A stretch of DNA of 18,551 nt. Origin: JALGWN01 sp964598025 (GTDB lineage: Bacteria > Arandabacterota > Arandabacteria > Arandabacterales > Arandabacteraceae). The position numbers were made by a program, and so were the translations under genes. Positions within the stretch are counted from its first letter, which is position 1, and each line of letters opens with the position of its first letter. Positions 1 through 8,162 of the stretch are shown piece by piece. Location of the stretch: assembly GCA_964598025.1 (NCBI GenBank), contig CAZRAU010000064.1, positions 1-18,551 on the forward strand. Direction: 5' to 3'. The notes under the pieces were generated by a model, which was not told where the DNA came from, searched no databases, and saw nothing but the letters and a program-made list of their open reading frames with translations.

Positions 1-78
1 CGCCCAGACTGCAAGGAGGACGGTGGGAGTCCGTAGCGTCAGGACCCGCGAGGCAAGACCCGTCGGCCGCGGAAAGCC

Positions 79-104
79 GGTGTCACACTAGGGTGTCACA
101 CTAG
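79..104. repeat. 13-bp perfect tandem duplication overlapping a stop codon
   Basis: The 13-mer GGTGTCACACTAG occurs twice without a gap, at 79-91 and 92-104. Each unit holds the odd palindrome GTGTCACAC. The second copy contains the TAG stop of the DUF3160 gene on the minus strand, so the first copy duplicates the stop region just downstream. It looks like a replication-slippage duplication. I see no sign that it is part of a longer array. Confidence 0.85.
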
Positions 105-2428
105 AGACTTGGGAGCCAGGCGGGGCGGGCCGGCGGACCGGACTTAAGCATCTCGCGCCACGCCTCATCCGTTAGGCGATCGGCCACAGGATGCTTGAAC
201 TCGTAGTATGAAAGCTCCGGCCCCACCGCCAGATGTACCCGATCGCCGGTCTTCCAGGCCACTACAAGAAGGTCCACATATCCCACACCCTCCTCCAGCA
301 CCCGGCCGCTATTGCTATCCGTATGAACATCGGCCACAATAGTGGTCTTCCTGGACTTCTTGTCGATGCCGCTCACCACGCCATCCAGCACTTCATCGAA
401 CCGTCCGATGTAGCGACTATCGTCTTCGGAGAGAGGATCTGCTCTGAGTTCCGAAAGCGATATCGCAATCAGCCTCTCCAATGCGCTCTCCAAACCCACA
501 AGCCTTCGTCCCTGGGCATCATCCAAGAGATCCATCGCTCCCAGGCCCAGACGCGTCATGCGCGTGAGGCTTAAGAGACGGTTATAGAGCTCCGGGGCCG
601 GCTCCACATACCCCAGCGCAACAGGGGGCGGAGGCATCGCCTCCAACTCCATGGTGTAGCTTTGCTTGACATAGAGGATGGTATCGTGCCTGAGCTCGGC
701 CCACGAGGCGAGAGCGATCTTGAGAAGCCTGTCCCGCCACTCATCAGCCTGCATGAAAGCCGGATACCCGGGACCGGCACCGGCAAGGAGGCCTTTGAGG
801 GACCAGAGCCAGTTCCAATAGAGGTTCCGGTTCCAATCGCTTTCGTCTATGGCATCGATCTCGGCTGTGATGTCTCCAAAGGCAGTGTCGTAGTCCTCAT
901 AGTCGGTATCTCCAAGCGCGTCCATGACCGCACCCGCTCTGGCGGAGCCGAGCACAGCCATTACGTCAAGTCCCCGCGGGAAAGTCCTGACTATCCCTAC
1001 TCCAGGCACATTGTATGCGGTGAAAGGCAGATCCCCTCCCAGGAATTCGCCCGTGTAAGGCCCGACCACCCTGGAAAGGATGTAGGAATCGGGCACAAAA
1101 CGCTGGCCCATCAGCCGAAAGCCCCTGGTTTTGGCCAGACACTCATCCGCCTGTTCCGGGGTGAAGGGCGGCAGCAAGCCACAGCCTCCGGTTCCACCAT
1201 AAATCCGCGGCGATCTCAACTCCGCCAGCCTGGCCTTGAGCTCACCTAGTTCCGAGGGCGTGTAGGCGGCGAGAGGCGGCCGGCCGCCGAACACCTGGTG
1301 TACGGCCCCGAGGTATTCATAAGGCCCGAGATCGTCCGAGAAACCGACGAAGAATGAGGTCACGCGATACGTCCGCTCCCAGGCCTGCATCAGTCCGGCA
1401 GCCCTTCCCATGGCGTCTGAGAGAATCAGAGCCCCGACGGTCTGAATTCCGGCATCATACTTGGAGAGAAAGGCATCACACTGAGTACAGGTCGCACCCG
1501 GTTTCACCTGGTCGGTTCCCTTGAGCAACATGGTCATGCGTCCGTACCACATCGTAGCCCGGAAGTAGTGCTTGAGCTTCTCAGTTGTGGTGTAATGGCC
1601 TCGTGGCACATATTGAGAGTAGTCCTCCTTGTAGATATAGAGCGGCGACTCCGACGCCCCACTGTGCGCAGTTATGAGATCCACTTCCGCCGATACCACA
1701 TCTTCCAATTCCTCAGGTACCACGAATGCATATCGCTCGAGATCCCCGGGTTGATATTCCTTGGGGTCAGGTTGCCCGCCTCGCCCCGGTGCGCTTACCG
1801 AAGCGGGTATCTGGGCTCTATCCGGCGTCAAGAGCTTCAACCCCACGGCAAGAAAGGCTGCATCTCTCCCGGCGGCCTCCTTGAGGTCGCCCTCACTTGA
1901 TTGATGAAGCGCCAGGCAGGCATCGAGAAGTCCTTTGCTCACATTCCACATGTCATCATAGAGGCGTCGGGCCTCGACCGTGCTTAGAAGGTCGTCGAAC
2001 AGGATATGATAGGTATGAAGCAAAGAGCCCGATGTGACCAGTATCGGAACGCCGCTTCGGCCTATGGCCTCATATGCCGCGACCACATCTTCACACTGCG
2101 GGATTAGGTTGAAGGCGCTCACGGCAAAACCGTGATCGAGCAGGAACCCTCGGGTGTCCTGCCCAAGTCCAAAGCGTGAGGTCACATCGCCGAAATCAGA
2201 TATCGCTTCCTCTGTCAGCGGAAGGGAATACTGCCTATCGGCGACCGGTATCTCCAGTGGAGTATAGGCGAAATGCTCGCTGAAATCAAAGGGCTCTCCC
2301 ATCGTGAGATCTCCTGGATTCGATTGCGCGAGGCTGTTATTGCCCGCTCCATGGGAGCCGCAGGCCACAAAGCCGACAACAAAGCACGCGAAAATCAGTA
2401 CCGGACGTATGAAGATAATGCTGCGCAC
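101..2428 (-). CDS. DUF3160 family lipoprotein
   Basis: This 775-aa protein most resembles the DUF3160 family, whose function is unknown. It starts at a GTG (2428) with AGGAGGT six bases upstream, a strong ribosome site. The first 23 residues form a lipoprotein signal: basic start, hydrophobic stretch, then GFVAC with Cys23 as the likely lipidated residue. It should therefore be anchored to the cell envelope and face the periplasm or the outside. The family-like core is at about residues 230-300, where SQYVPRGHYTTTEKLKHYFR (271-290) precedes ATMWYGR. I see no HExxH, Ser-His-Asp or other clear catalytic motif. It is divergent from the secreted protein at 2661, with 232 bp between the starts. 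Family membership is by recall of the motif, not by a search. Full length looks intact. Confidence 0.75.
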   Translation of the reverse strand: MRSIIFIRPVLIFACFVVGFVACGSHGAGNNSLAQSNPGDLTMGEPFDFSEHFAYTPLEIPVADRQYSLPLTEEAISDFGDVTSRFGLGQDTRGFLLDHGFAVSAFNLIPQCEDVVAAYEAIGRSGVPILVTSGSLLHTYHILFDDLLSTVEARRLYDDMWNVSKGLLDACLALHQSSEGDLKEAAGRDAAFLAVGLKLLTPDRAQIPASVSAPGRGGQPDPKEYQPGDLERYAFVVPEELEDVVSAEVDLITAHSGASESPLYIYKEDYSQYVPRGHYTTTEKLKHYFRATMWYGRMTMLLKGTDQVKPGATCTQCDAFLSKYDAGIQTVGALILSDAMGRAAGLMQAWERTYRVTSFFVGFSDDLGPYEYLGAVHQVFGGRPPLAAYTPSELGELKARLAELRSPRIYGGTGGCGLLPPFTPEQADECLAKTRGFRLMGQRFVPDSYILSRVVGPYTGEFLGGDLPFTAYNVPGVGIVRTFPRGLDVMAVLGSARAGAVMDALGDTDYEDYDTAFGDITAEIDAIDESDWNRNLYWNWLWSLKGLLAGAGPGYPAFMQADEWRDRLLKIALASWAELRHDTILYVKQSYTMELEAMPPPPVALGYVEPAPELYNRLLSLTRMTRLGLGAMDLLDDAQGRRLVGLESALERLIAISLSELRADPLSEDDSRYIGRFDEVLDGVVSGIDKKSRKTTIVADVHTDSNSGRVLEEGVGYVDLLVVAWKTGDRVHLAVGPELSYYEFKHPVADRLTDEAWREMLKSGPPARPAWLPSL

Positions 2429-2519
2429 GACTCTACCTCCTGCCTGAGTTCCAACGGGAAGCTACCTTGAACAACGGCGGGATACAAGCAGGATCGCCGA
2501 CGGGGCGGCAAGAAACTTC

Positions 2520-2549
2520 TTGCAAATGGATAGGCATGTCCGCTATAAG
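2520..2549 (+). promoter_or_regulatory. Candidate sigma70 promoter for the secreted protein at 2661
   Basis: TTGCAA (2520-2525), an 18-bp spacer and TATAAG (2544-2549) match the -35 and -10 boxes at four and five of six positions. The expected start near 2556 gives a leader of about 105 nt. That leader contains two small hairpins: TCGCC/GGCGA (2576-2589) and ACCTCT/AGAGGT (2597-2614). Confidence 0.45.
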
Positions 2550-2660
2550 TGGAGGGATCGTAGGATTTAAACCTTGTCGCCCCGCGGCGAAACGGAAACC
2601 TCTCTACCCAGAGGTCAGCAATTCTCTTTTCCGTTGCGCTCCGACGAAAGGAGGCATGCT

Positions 2661-3266
2661 GTGAGAAGATTCTTACCGGTCGTTTTGGCTTTATCCCTGC
2701 TTGCAGCCGGACAAGCTATGGCCGACAGCGATACGACCTACTTCGACGCGACCAACAGCATCATAGATCGCACCAAGCCGGTGGGGACCCAGTGGCACGA
2801 GTTGTTTCCCAACTACTGCCAGGCACCTTATACCATCATCGGGTGGGCCGATAACGGCAACGGCATTCTGGACTCGTGTGATGTGATCTGTATGACGAAT
2901 CCGGATGGGGAGCCCGAGTGCCACCACGTCATCGAGGTCACGGTCACGCTGGAACTCACGATGGTCGAACCGCCCGGGACCGATCCCAACTACTGGGATA
3001 AGAAGGAAGACACGGGCGATGAACCCATCACCGAACCGGTCTGCACCTGGTGGGTGGGGATCTATCCCGACTTCGGCGTCGAGTTCCACATCATCGGGTG
3101 GGAAGACAACGGAAGCGGATACCTGGACTTCTGTGACTATATCTATGACAACTACGGGTACGCCTGGCACGTGGAAGGTGTGCACACCGACATGGTAACC
3201 GAACCTGAGGATGATTGTGCGAACGATGAATCAACGTGGAGCAAGATCAAGCAACTGTTCAACTGA
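2661..3266 (+). CDS. Small secreted protein with duplicated DNGxGxLDxCD module and TWSxIKxL tail
   Basis: The 201-aa product starts at GTG 2661, chosen because AAAGGAGG (2647-2654) lies six bases upstream and a signal peptide follows at once (MRRFLPVVLALSLLAAGQAMA, then D). Two related modules follow. Module 1 has W-H-E-L-F-P-N-Y-C, then IIGWADNGNGILDSCD. Module 2 has W-V-G-I-Y-P-D-F, then IIGWEDNGSGYLDFCDYI. The D-N-G-x-G-x-L-D-x-C-D stretch looks like an acidic metal-binding loop of the EF-hand/dockerin kind, though the spacing does not match a standard EF hand. The C-terminus is STWSKIKQLFN, closely like the end of the secreted protein at 15425-16138. I do not recognise a named family. It is probably exported across the inner membrane; final location is unknown. 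Confidence 0.8.
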   Translation: MRRFLPVVLALSLLAAGQAMADSDTTYFDATNSIIDRTKPVGTQWHELFPNYCQAPYTIIGWADNGNGILDSCDVICMTNPDGEPECHHVIEVTVTLELTMVEPPGTDPNYWDKKEDTGDEPITEPVCTWWVGIYPDFGVEFHIIGWEDNGSGYLDFCDYIYDNYGYAWHVEGVHTDMVTEPEDDCANDESTWSKIKQLFN

Positions 3267-3343
3267 CAGGAACCGTCACTCAGGGAAGGGTCAGAAACCT
3301 ATTCGGTCCCACGGGAATGGGAACGCCACGGCCTAAGCGGACA

Positions 3344-3389
3344 GGTTCCGGAAGTCCGGCCGGCCAGGCGGTCTTAAGCTCTCGGAACC
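3344..3389. terminator. Inverted repeat between convergent genes
   Basis: GGTTCCG (3344-3350) pairs perfectly with CGGAACC (3383-3389) across a 32-nt GC-rich loop. It lies between the stop of the secreted-protein gene (3266) and the stop of the MBL gene (3421), where a terminator would be expected. There is no T tract, so it is at best a weak terminator. Confidence 0.25.
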
Positions 3390-3420
3390 ACTCTTATGCA
3401 CGCCTCGGGGCAAACATCCA

Positions 3421-4746
3421 TCAAGCAGGATCGATAAGTGTGTCAATAGGGCAATGCTCCCGATCAGTCCGCTGTGGCTGACGCACATTCGGCATGTCCG
3501 GATCATCGGGATACTTGCGAGCGTTCGCGGCCCGTCGGCCGAGCTCCGTTAGCAGCCGATGATAGGGGACTTCGTACTCCTCACCATGCTTGCCCGCAAG
3601 CGTCGAGACAACCACCTGAGTATTGTGCTTCTTGGGCAGCATCTTGTTTAACACGGTCTGTTCCATCGATTCACCATCGTAGAAGGGAGTGCCGTTGACA
3701 CTGCCGTGATGCCCTACCTTCAGGAAATCCAGGGCCTTGGCCAGGTGGCCGGAATCACTGTCCATCGCCAGCATCACATCCCAGCAGCAGCTCCGCCTGT
3801 CCTTCCGCACACCTTTGCCGTTCCACTCGGCATCACCTGTAAAGAGCAGCCGCCTGCCTTTCCACTCGAGAAGGAAGACCACACTCGTATTGTTCTTCAG
3901 ATCGCTGTCATCCTGCGCGAAGCCCAACGTTGCCCCGAGCAACCCGTTTCTCAAGGTCCTGAAGTCCCTCTCGCTGATGTTCTTCGGCTTGCCGACGCTG
4001 CCGCGTGTCGGCACCGCCATCCGGCCTCGAGAGTCATAGAAACCCAGCATCGAATGATAATCCGCTCCCTTGCCGAGGTAATACGTGTCTATATCCCACT
4101 CAGGCGCCAGTATCCGAATACATGTTGAATTGTCCCGAAAACCACGAAAGCAGGTTGTTCTCTTACTGTACTTGAGGTGGTGCTTCTTGTTTCGTCCGCT
4201 CTCTCTCTTCGCGACATCCCGGTAGACATAGAGTGGCGTGACCCTATTGTCGCGCGGCAGATTCACCCTTAGAGTCTCAAGCGCGGTCTTGTTGGAAATA
4301 CCCTTGGCAAGCAACTCCTCGCCGGCGGCTGACAGGCCAAGATTGAGAGACCTCAACCATCGCGCCGACTTGTCGGCCAGCAATTCCAGCGCCTGTGCCT
4401 GCTTGGCCTGCGGGTGATTCGGCCGCATGAACACGCTCATCCATATGTTCTTGATCGTCACGTCCTTGAAGAAGGCCGGGTTGAAACCCTTTATGTGATC
4501 TGCATGGGGATGAGTCACTATCAGCAAGTCCAGGTGTTTCTTGGGCTTCCCGGTCCCCCCGGCGGGGGGCCCGTCAGGCAGCATCCTTCGGAGGTCGTCG
4601 GTAGCCTCTTTGAGTGCCGGCTTCTCATTCCCGGATGTTCCGCAGTCCACAAGTATGTGGAAGTGCTTTCCCTTGTCAGGCACACGGACATAGATGCAGT
4701 CACCGAATCCGACTTCGTATGTGCGTACTAAAAGCTGCTCGGACAT
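3421..4746 (-). CDS. ComEC/Rec2-like metallo-beta-lactamase-fold hydrolase
   Basis: The 441-aa protein has the MBL-fold zinc signature HPHADH at residues 79-84 (H79, H81, D83, H84). It then has NNTSVVFLLEW (285-295), LLFTGDAE (300-307), and GHHGS (345-349). This series is typical of the MBL domain found in the competence protein ComEC and in free-standing relatives. The N-terminus (YEVGFGDCIYV, later ILVDCGTSG) is also typical. It has no signal peptide or membrane segment, so it is probably cytosolic. Substrate is unknown: relatives may be nucleases or phosphodiesterases. About 180 residues between the first and second zinc motifs form an insert I do not recognise. The ATG start has GAGGTGA upstream. 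It lies 14 nt after the peptidase gene on the same strand, so the two are very likely co-transcribed and function together. Confidence 0.85.
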   Translation of the reverse strand: MSEQLLVRTYEVGFGDCIYVRVPDKGKHFHILVDCGTSGNEKPALKEATDDLRRMLPDGPPAGGTGKPKKHLDLLIVTHPHADHIKGFNPAFFKDVTIKNIWMSVFMRPNHPQAKQAQALELLADKSARWLRSLNLGLSAAGEELLAKGISNKTALETLRVNLPRDNRVTPLYVYRDVAKRESGRNKKHHLKYSKRTTCFRGFRDNSTCIRILAPEWDIDTYYLGKGADYHSMLGFYDSRGRMAVPTRGSVGKPKNISERDFRTLRNGLLGATLGFAQDDSDLKNNTSVVFLLEWKGRRLLFTGDAEWNGKGVRKDRRSCCWDVMLAMDSDSGHLAKALDFLKVGHHGSVNGTPFYDGESMEQTVLNKMLPKKHNTQVVVSTLAGKHGEEYEVPYHRLLTELGRRAANARKYPDDPDMPNVRQPQRTDREHCPIDTLIDPA

Positions 4747-4760
4747 TTGATTTCACCTCA

Positions 4761-6629
4761 CTAGTCTCTGACATGGCGAAGGTGCGGCGTAGCCTCGAGG
4801 TGCAAAAACCCCCCCACCTGACTTGCCCCGACGGGGGCTCGGAAGTTCCGGATCTCATCATCACGCGCCGAAAACAGCGCCACGCGACCTGTCTTCACCA
4901 ACTGCGCAATATATGTGAGGAGACGTCTTTTTCGGCGTTCTCCCTCCTTTCGAAGGTCTGCATCAACCTGGTTTGCCCCCGGTTTTCGCTCGAGCGACAG
5001 CACATTGCCGCGCCCATCGAACACCAGAGTGCCTCCGCACAGAAGCGGGGCGATCTGCTTCTCCAAGGGTCCGAACTTCTTGCCCTTGAGCTCGACATCC
5101 TCGTGCCATACATACTCCAACACGATCTCCCGGGCCGGTTTGACGCCCAACGCACCCATCTTGTCCGTGTCATACAGATCGCTGACTACGATGTCCTGAT
5201 TCCGTGGAATACCCAGGAAGTCCCGATTCTCATGAAGGAAGTGATATGCGGCCGTCCGGGACCTCGACAAGCGGGAGATATCATAGCGGCGGAACTGGAA
5301 CGCATAGGGTGGCCTGGCCGGCTTGTACTTCACCAATCCGCGTTTCTTGAAGACCCGCCTGATAATGCCACGATACTTGAAAGCGTCAACGGGATACGCG
5401 AGTCCGTCGGCATGAAGCAAGGCCCGCGCATAATCATTGAACTGGATATCCACCGGCGCGCAGTAATCAAGGGCGCGCAGAGCCATGCGTGTAAGATGGT
5501 TGGTGGCCGGCCACATGGCTTCTGCCGGCGTGGTCTTCTTCCCCCCCTTCCCCGGCCGGCCCATGTGAAAGCGCACCATCTCCGTCAGAATGTCGAAGAT
5601 GGCCCCCGTCATGATCCGCGAACAATCATGTGGACTCCAGGAGTCCCTGATATCAGCCATGGAGTATTGGTTATCCGCAGTCCGCAGGTAGCAACGTGCC
5701 GCGGATCCATGAGTTGCTTCGATCAGGGTCTGCCCGAATTCCTCGGCCAGGTCTTTGATGTCCAGAGCCCCTTCCTTGGAAAGATCACCCCGGGAACTGT
5801 CTGCAACCACTTTCCGCACTTCCTTGCGGTGCAGCGCGCTGAGGATTGACGTGAGGTCGGCAATGAACTCATGGAACGCCGCGGTCTGATGCGAGCTCAT
5901 CTCGTAGTAATAGGGCCGTATCCCGTCAAGGATCGCATGCCCGGTCTCGTGAGCGACAATGTCATGCGACAGGCATGTGTAGACCGGTTTGTCCCCCTGC
6001 CCGCAGTAGAAGAACTGCAGCGATTTGCTGTGCCGGTCATAGTATGCATTCTGCTTGCAGCCGGCCTGTGGAACGACTATGAGGCGATTGCCTTCGAAGG
6101 CCCAGGGAACCGGCCGGCCCATAACATAGCGTGACTCGTACATCGCAAGTATGCTCTGGACAATCGCCCAAACGTTGACCTGGCGAAAATGTGGGTCGCC
6201 TGCCTGCTTCTTGCCTACCGGCTGGCCGTCCGCCGCGACGAAGCACCATTGGTCTTCCTTCCAGCGGGCCGGCGAAGTCAGGGTGTTCGTCTCGGCATCA
6301 TAGTCCACCACCGCAATCCTCGCACTGGTAGGTCCATCTGCAAGATCGGGTTCCCAGGCAACATCGATAGTCCTACGCCCAAGCTTCGGATTGCGCTTGG
6401 CCACAAGGGGGTCCTGCACGTAGATTGTGACCGGCATCGTCAGACCCAATGCCATTCTCGTGTCTTTGGAGAGCTGTTGGGAGGTGAGCTCAATCCTGAC
6501 GTTCCTCTCCGCCTTTGTCCGGATCCCCTTCTCCTTCTTCCGCCGGGCCGGCGGCTTGATGACTGCGCCTGCGTCGGTTGCTCGTTTCTCTTGAGACCCC
6601 TTTGGTTTGCCATTTCCCTTCATAGACAA
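4761..6629 (-). CDS. Thermolysin-like (M4-type) zinc metallopeptidase without signal peptide
   Basis: The 622-aa product contains a full gluzincin core. NAYYDRHSKSLQFFYCG (194-210) fits the NAxW-like strand of M4 enzymes. HDIVAHETGHAIL has HExxH at 227-231. AFHEFIADLTSIL carries Glu254, fitting the third zinc ligand of M4. SPHDCSRIMTGAIFDIL has His334, in the place of the thermolysin transition-state His. Unlike classical M4 enzymes it has no signal peptide and no recognisable FTP/PepSY propeptide; it starts with a Lys/Arg-rich tail. About 270 C-terminal residues are unassigned. Two starts are possible: TTG 6629 (used here; AGGAAGG nine bases upstream) or ATG 6623. It is the first gene of an operon with the MBL protein. 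Proteolysis of a cytosolic target is inferred. Confidence 0.82.
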   Translation of the reverse strand: MSMKGNGKPKGSQEKRATDAGAVIKPPARRKKEKGIRTKAERNVRIELTSQQLSKDTRMALGLTMPVTIYVQDPLVAKRNPKLGRRTIDVAWEPDLADGPTSARIAVVDYDAETNTLTSPARWKEDQWCFVAADGQPVGKKQAGDPHFRQVNVWAIVQSILAMYESRYVMGRPVPWAFEGNRLIVVPQAGCKQNAYYDRHSKSLQFFYCGQGDKPVYTCLSHDIVAHETGHAILDGIRPYYYEMSSHQTAAFHEFIADLTSILSALHRKEVRKVVADSSRGDLSKEGALDIKDLAEEFGQTLIEATHGSAARCYLRTADNQYSMADIRDSWSPHDCSRIMTGAIFDILTEMVRFHMGRPGKGGKKTTPAEAMWPATNHLTRMALRALDYCAPVDIQFNDYARALLHADGLAYPVDAFKYRGIIRRVFKKRGLVKYKPARPPYAFQFRRYDISRLSRSRTAAYHFLHENRDFLGIPRNQDIVVSDLYDTDKMGALGVKPAREIVLEYVWHEDVELKGKKFGPLEKQIAPLLCGGTLVFDGRGNVLSLERKPGANQVDADLRKEGERRKRRLLTYIAQLVKTGRVALFSARDDEIRNFRAPVGASQVGGFLHLEATPHLRHVRD

Positions 6630-6788
6630 TCAACCCCTTCCTGTGGCCGCGGACCAGAGGCCCATCTGCGGCACGCATAGAATCCACGTATACGAGAGGG
6701 TGCGGCGTGTAAGCAGAAATCTCCCCAACGTCCTGAGAGGGAAACCCATCTTTCAGATCTCGTTCAACCCTGCTGGCGCTCTATGTGA

Positions 6789-6817
6789 GTGCTATCACGG
6801 GCTGAGGAAGTTGTCAA
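6789..6817 (-). promoter_or_regulatory. Candidate promoter of the peptidase/MBL operon
   Basis: On the minus strand a perfect TTGACA (6812-6817) is followed after 17 bp by TAGCAC (6789-6794), a weak -10 box with three of six matches. Transcription would start near 6782 and leave a leader of about 150 nt before the peptidase start. Confidence 0.45.
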
Positions 6818-6868
6818 GCCCTGCGTGCAGTCGGTAGCGTAACGTATTGTGCGCGGCGTGAGAAGAGT

Positions 6869-6898
6869 GGCCGGAGACGGGACGTTCCGCCTCCGGCC
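6869..6898 (-). terminator. Strong hairpin after the DUF2723-like lipoprotein gene
   Basis: GGCCGGAG (6869-6876) pairs with CTCCGGCC (6891-6898), and after one A-C mismatch CGG pairs with CCG around a six-base loop. It lies 19 nt beyond the stop of the minus-strand lipoprotein gene. The T run (GTTTT) sits on the plus-strand side, so as a minus-strand intrinsic terminator it lacks its U tract. Confidence 0.5.
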
Positions 6899-6917
6899 GT
6901 TTTCGCAGGAGGGAAGA

Positions 6918-8162
6918 CTACTGAACTGTGTGGTAGTCGATTCTCAGTCTCAGTGAATCCATGTACCCCTTATGGGCTCCGCCCGCCAGAATTCTGGAAT
7001 CGAAGTCCTCAGCCTTGGCCAGAGCCGTTTCCGCTTCCGCCCAGCGGTCGGCATCGACCAGCGAGTCGGTATATCTCAGCATCGCTACCGTGATATTGGT
7101 GGCTACCTTATCGGTGCAGCCGCGCCTGACCGGACTTCGGTCCACAGGGCTTGTGAAGGAGCCCTCGAATGAAGTGAATTCCAGACCCTCTATGCTCTCG
7201 GCCAGGCGGGAGACATTCCTTTTCTCCATGACCGGCTCAGGCTGTATCTCAAAGTACGGCCCGCATAGCACAAGTCGGTCTTGTTCCTCCGGGCCGAGAT
7301 TGCACGTCTCGACTGTGACCGCGGCGCAGAGGGGTCTCCCCAGGCGCCCGTCTTCATTCATCTCTATCCAACCTGCAACGATCCGCCTGCTCAAGGTGCT
7401 GACAGCTCCGCCCTCACCCTTGTAGGCCGATCCTGTTTCCAGGTCTTCTTGCTCGAAAGGAAGCGGGATCCCATGCCGTTCGGCGATCATGCTCGCATAC
7501 CACGGCAGGTTGAGCAGACTGAGGTTCACGACAGCCACATCCTCCCGGAGCCCTTCTTTCTCCTGAAGAGCAATCGAGGGGTAGGTATCCATATCGCCGT
7601 TGGTAAGCAATATCGCATTCTCGGGCAAATGCTCGAGTTGCCATCTGTTATAGGCCAGAATGGGCTTGGAGAGGAAACCGGAGTCTATCATCTGTACCCC
7701 GGCCCGCTTCTCGATCTCCCGCTCCCCCCGCTTCATGGCCTGGACCCAGAGCGAAGACCAGGCGCATCCTTCCGAGGGATCGGACCTTACCGCCTCCCTC
7801 AGGTGCCACCAGGCGCTGTCCGGATCGGTGCGCGCCCAATGACTCAAGTGCGGCGTGAAGAGGTCCCCCAGCACTGCATGGGCAAAAGCATGATGCACGT
7901 CCAGGTCAAGGGCCGCATAGCCCGCGTCCGCTGCCTCGTCGAACCTATTCAACCGCCTGCAACATTCGGCCAGCCAGGCGTGCGCATCAGGGTTGTCTTT
8001 GCACATCCTGGCCGAGGTCTCGAGTATTGGAAGTGCGAGCTCAAGCCTGTTATCCAGAAAGAGCTCTATGCCTCGCTCCAGGGTTGCCTCTTTGACCCTG
8101 GAGCACCCCGCCATTGTTGTGAGAAGTATGATCGAGACCGCTAACATCCTTGTGGACTTCAT
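6918..8162 (-). CDS. TPR-like lipoprotein with DUF2723-like C-terminal region
   Basis: The 414-aa protein starts at an ATG with GAGGAGG seven bases upstream. It has a lipoprotein signal ending in MAGC (Cys20). Residues about 25-130 look like degenerate TPR helices (for example AHAWLAECCRRLNRFDEAAD), and another helical pair occurs near the C-terminus (AEAETALAKAEDFD). Residues about 179-222 (P-E-N-A-I-L-L-T-N-G-D-M-D-T, then EGLREDVAVVNLSLLNLPWY) resemble the soluble part at the C-terminal end of DUF2723 (protein O-mannosyltransferase-like) membrane proteins. Here the multi-spanning membrane part is missing, so the piece is free-standing and lipid-anchored. Its role is unknown; an accessory or scaffold role beside a glycosyltransferase is speculation. 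Confidence 0.72.
   Translation of the reverse strand: MKSTRMLAVSIILLTTMAGCSRVKEATLERGIELFLDNRLELALPILETSARMCKDNPDAHAWLAECCRRLNRFDEAADAGYAALDLDVHHAFAHAVLGDLFTPHLSHWARTDPDSAWWHLREAVRSDPSEGCAWSSLWVQAMKRGEREIEKRAGVQMIDSGFLSKPILAYNRWQLEHLPENAILLTNGDMDTYPSIALQEKEGLREDVAVVNLSLLNLPWYASMIAERHGIPLPFEQEDLETGSAYKGEGGAVSTLSRRIVAGWIEMNEDGRLGRPLCAAVTVETCNLGPEEQDRLVLCGPYFEIQPEPVMEKRNVSRLAESIEGLEFTSFEGSFTSPVDRSPVRRGCTDKVATNITVAMLRYTDSLVDADRWAEAETALAKAEDFDSRILAGGAHKGYMDSLRLRIDYHTVQ

Noticed and set aside
1..78. End of an upstream plus-strand gene
   Set aside because: One frame is open from base 2 to a stop at 88-90, but about 29 codons with no recognisable sequence cannot be told from chance.
2574..2660. Upstream in-frame start (2574) for the secreted protein
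   Set aside because: It would place 29 charged residues before the signal peptide and lacks a ribosome site; GTG 2661 has both.
4614..5849. 411-codon plus-strand frame opposite the peptidase gene
   Set aside because: It is antisense to the M4-like gene, has no ribosome site, and its protein shows no domain; the minus-strand frame has clear catalytic motifs.
7281..8144. 287-codon plus-strand frame opposite the lipoprotein gene
   Set aside because: It is a shadow frame in GC-rich DNA: no ribosome site, no domain and a complete lipoprotein on the other strand.
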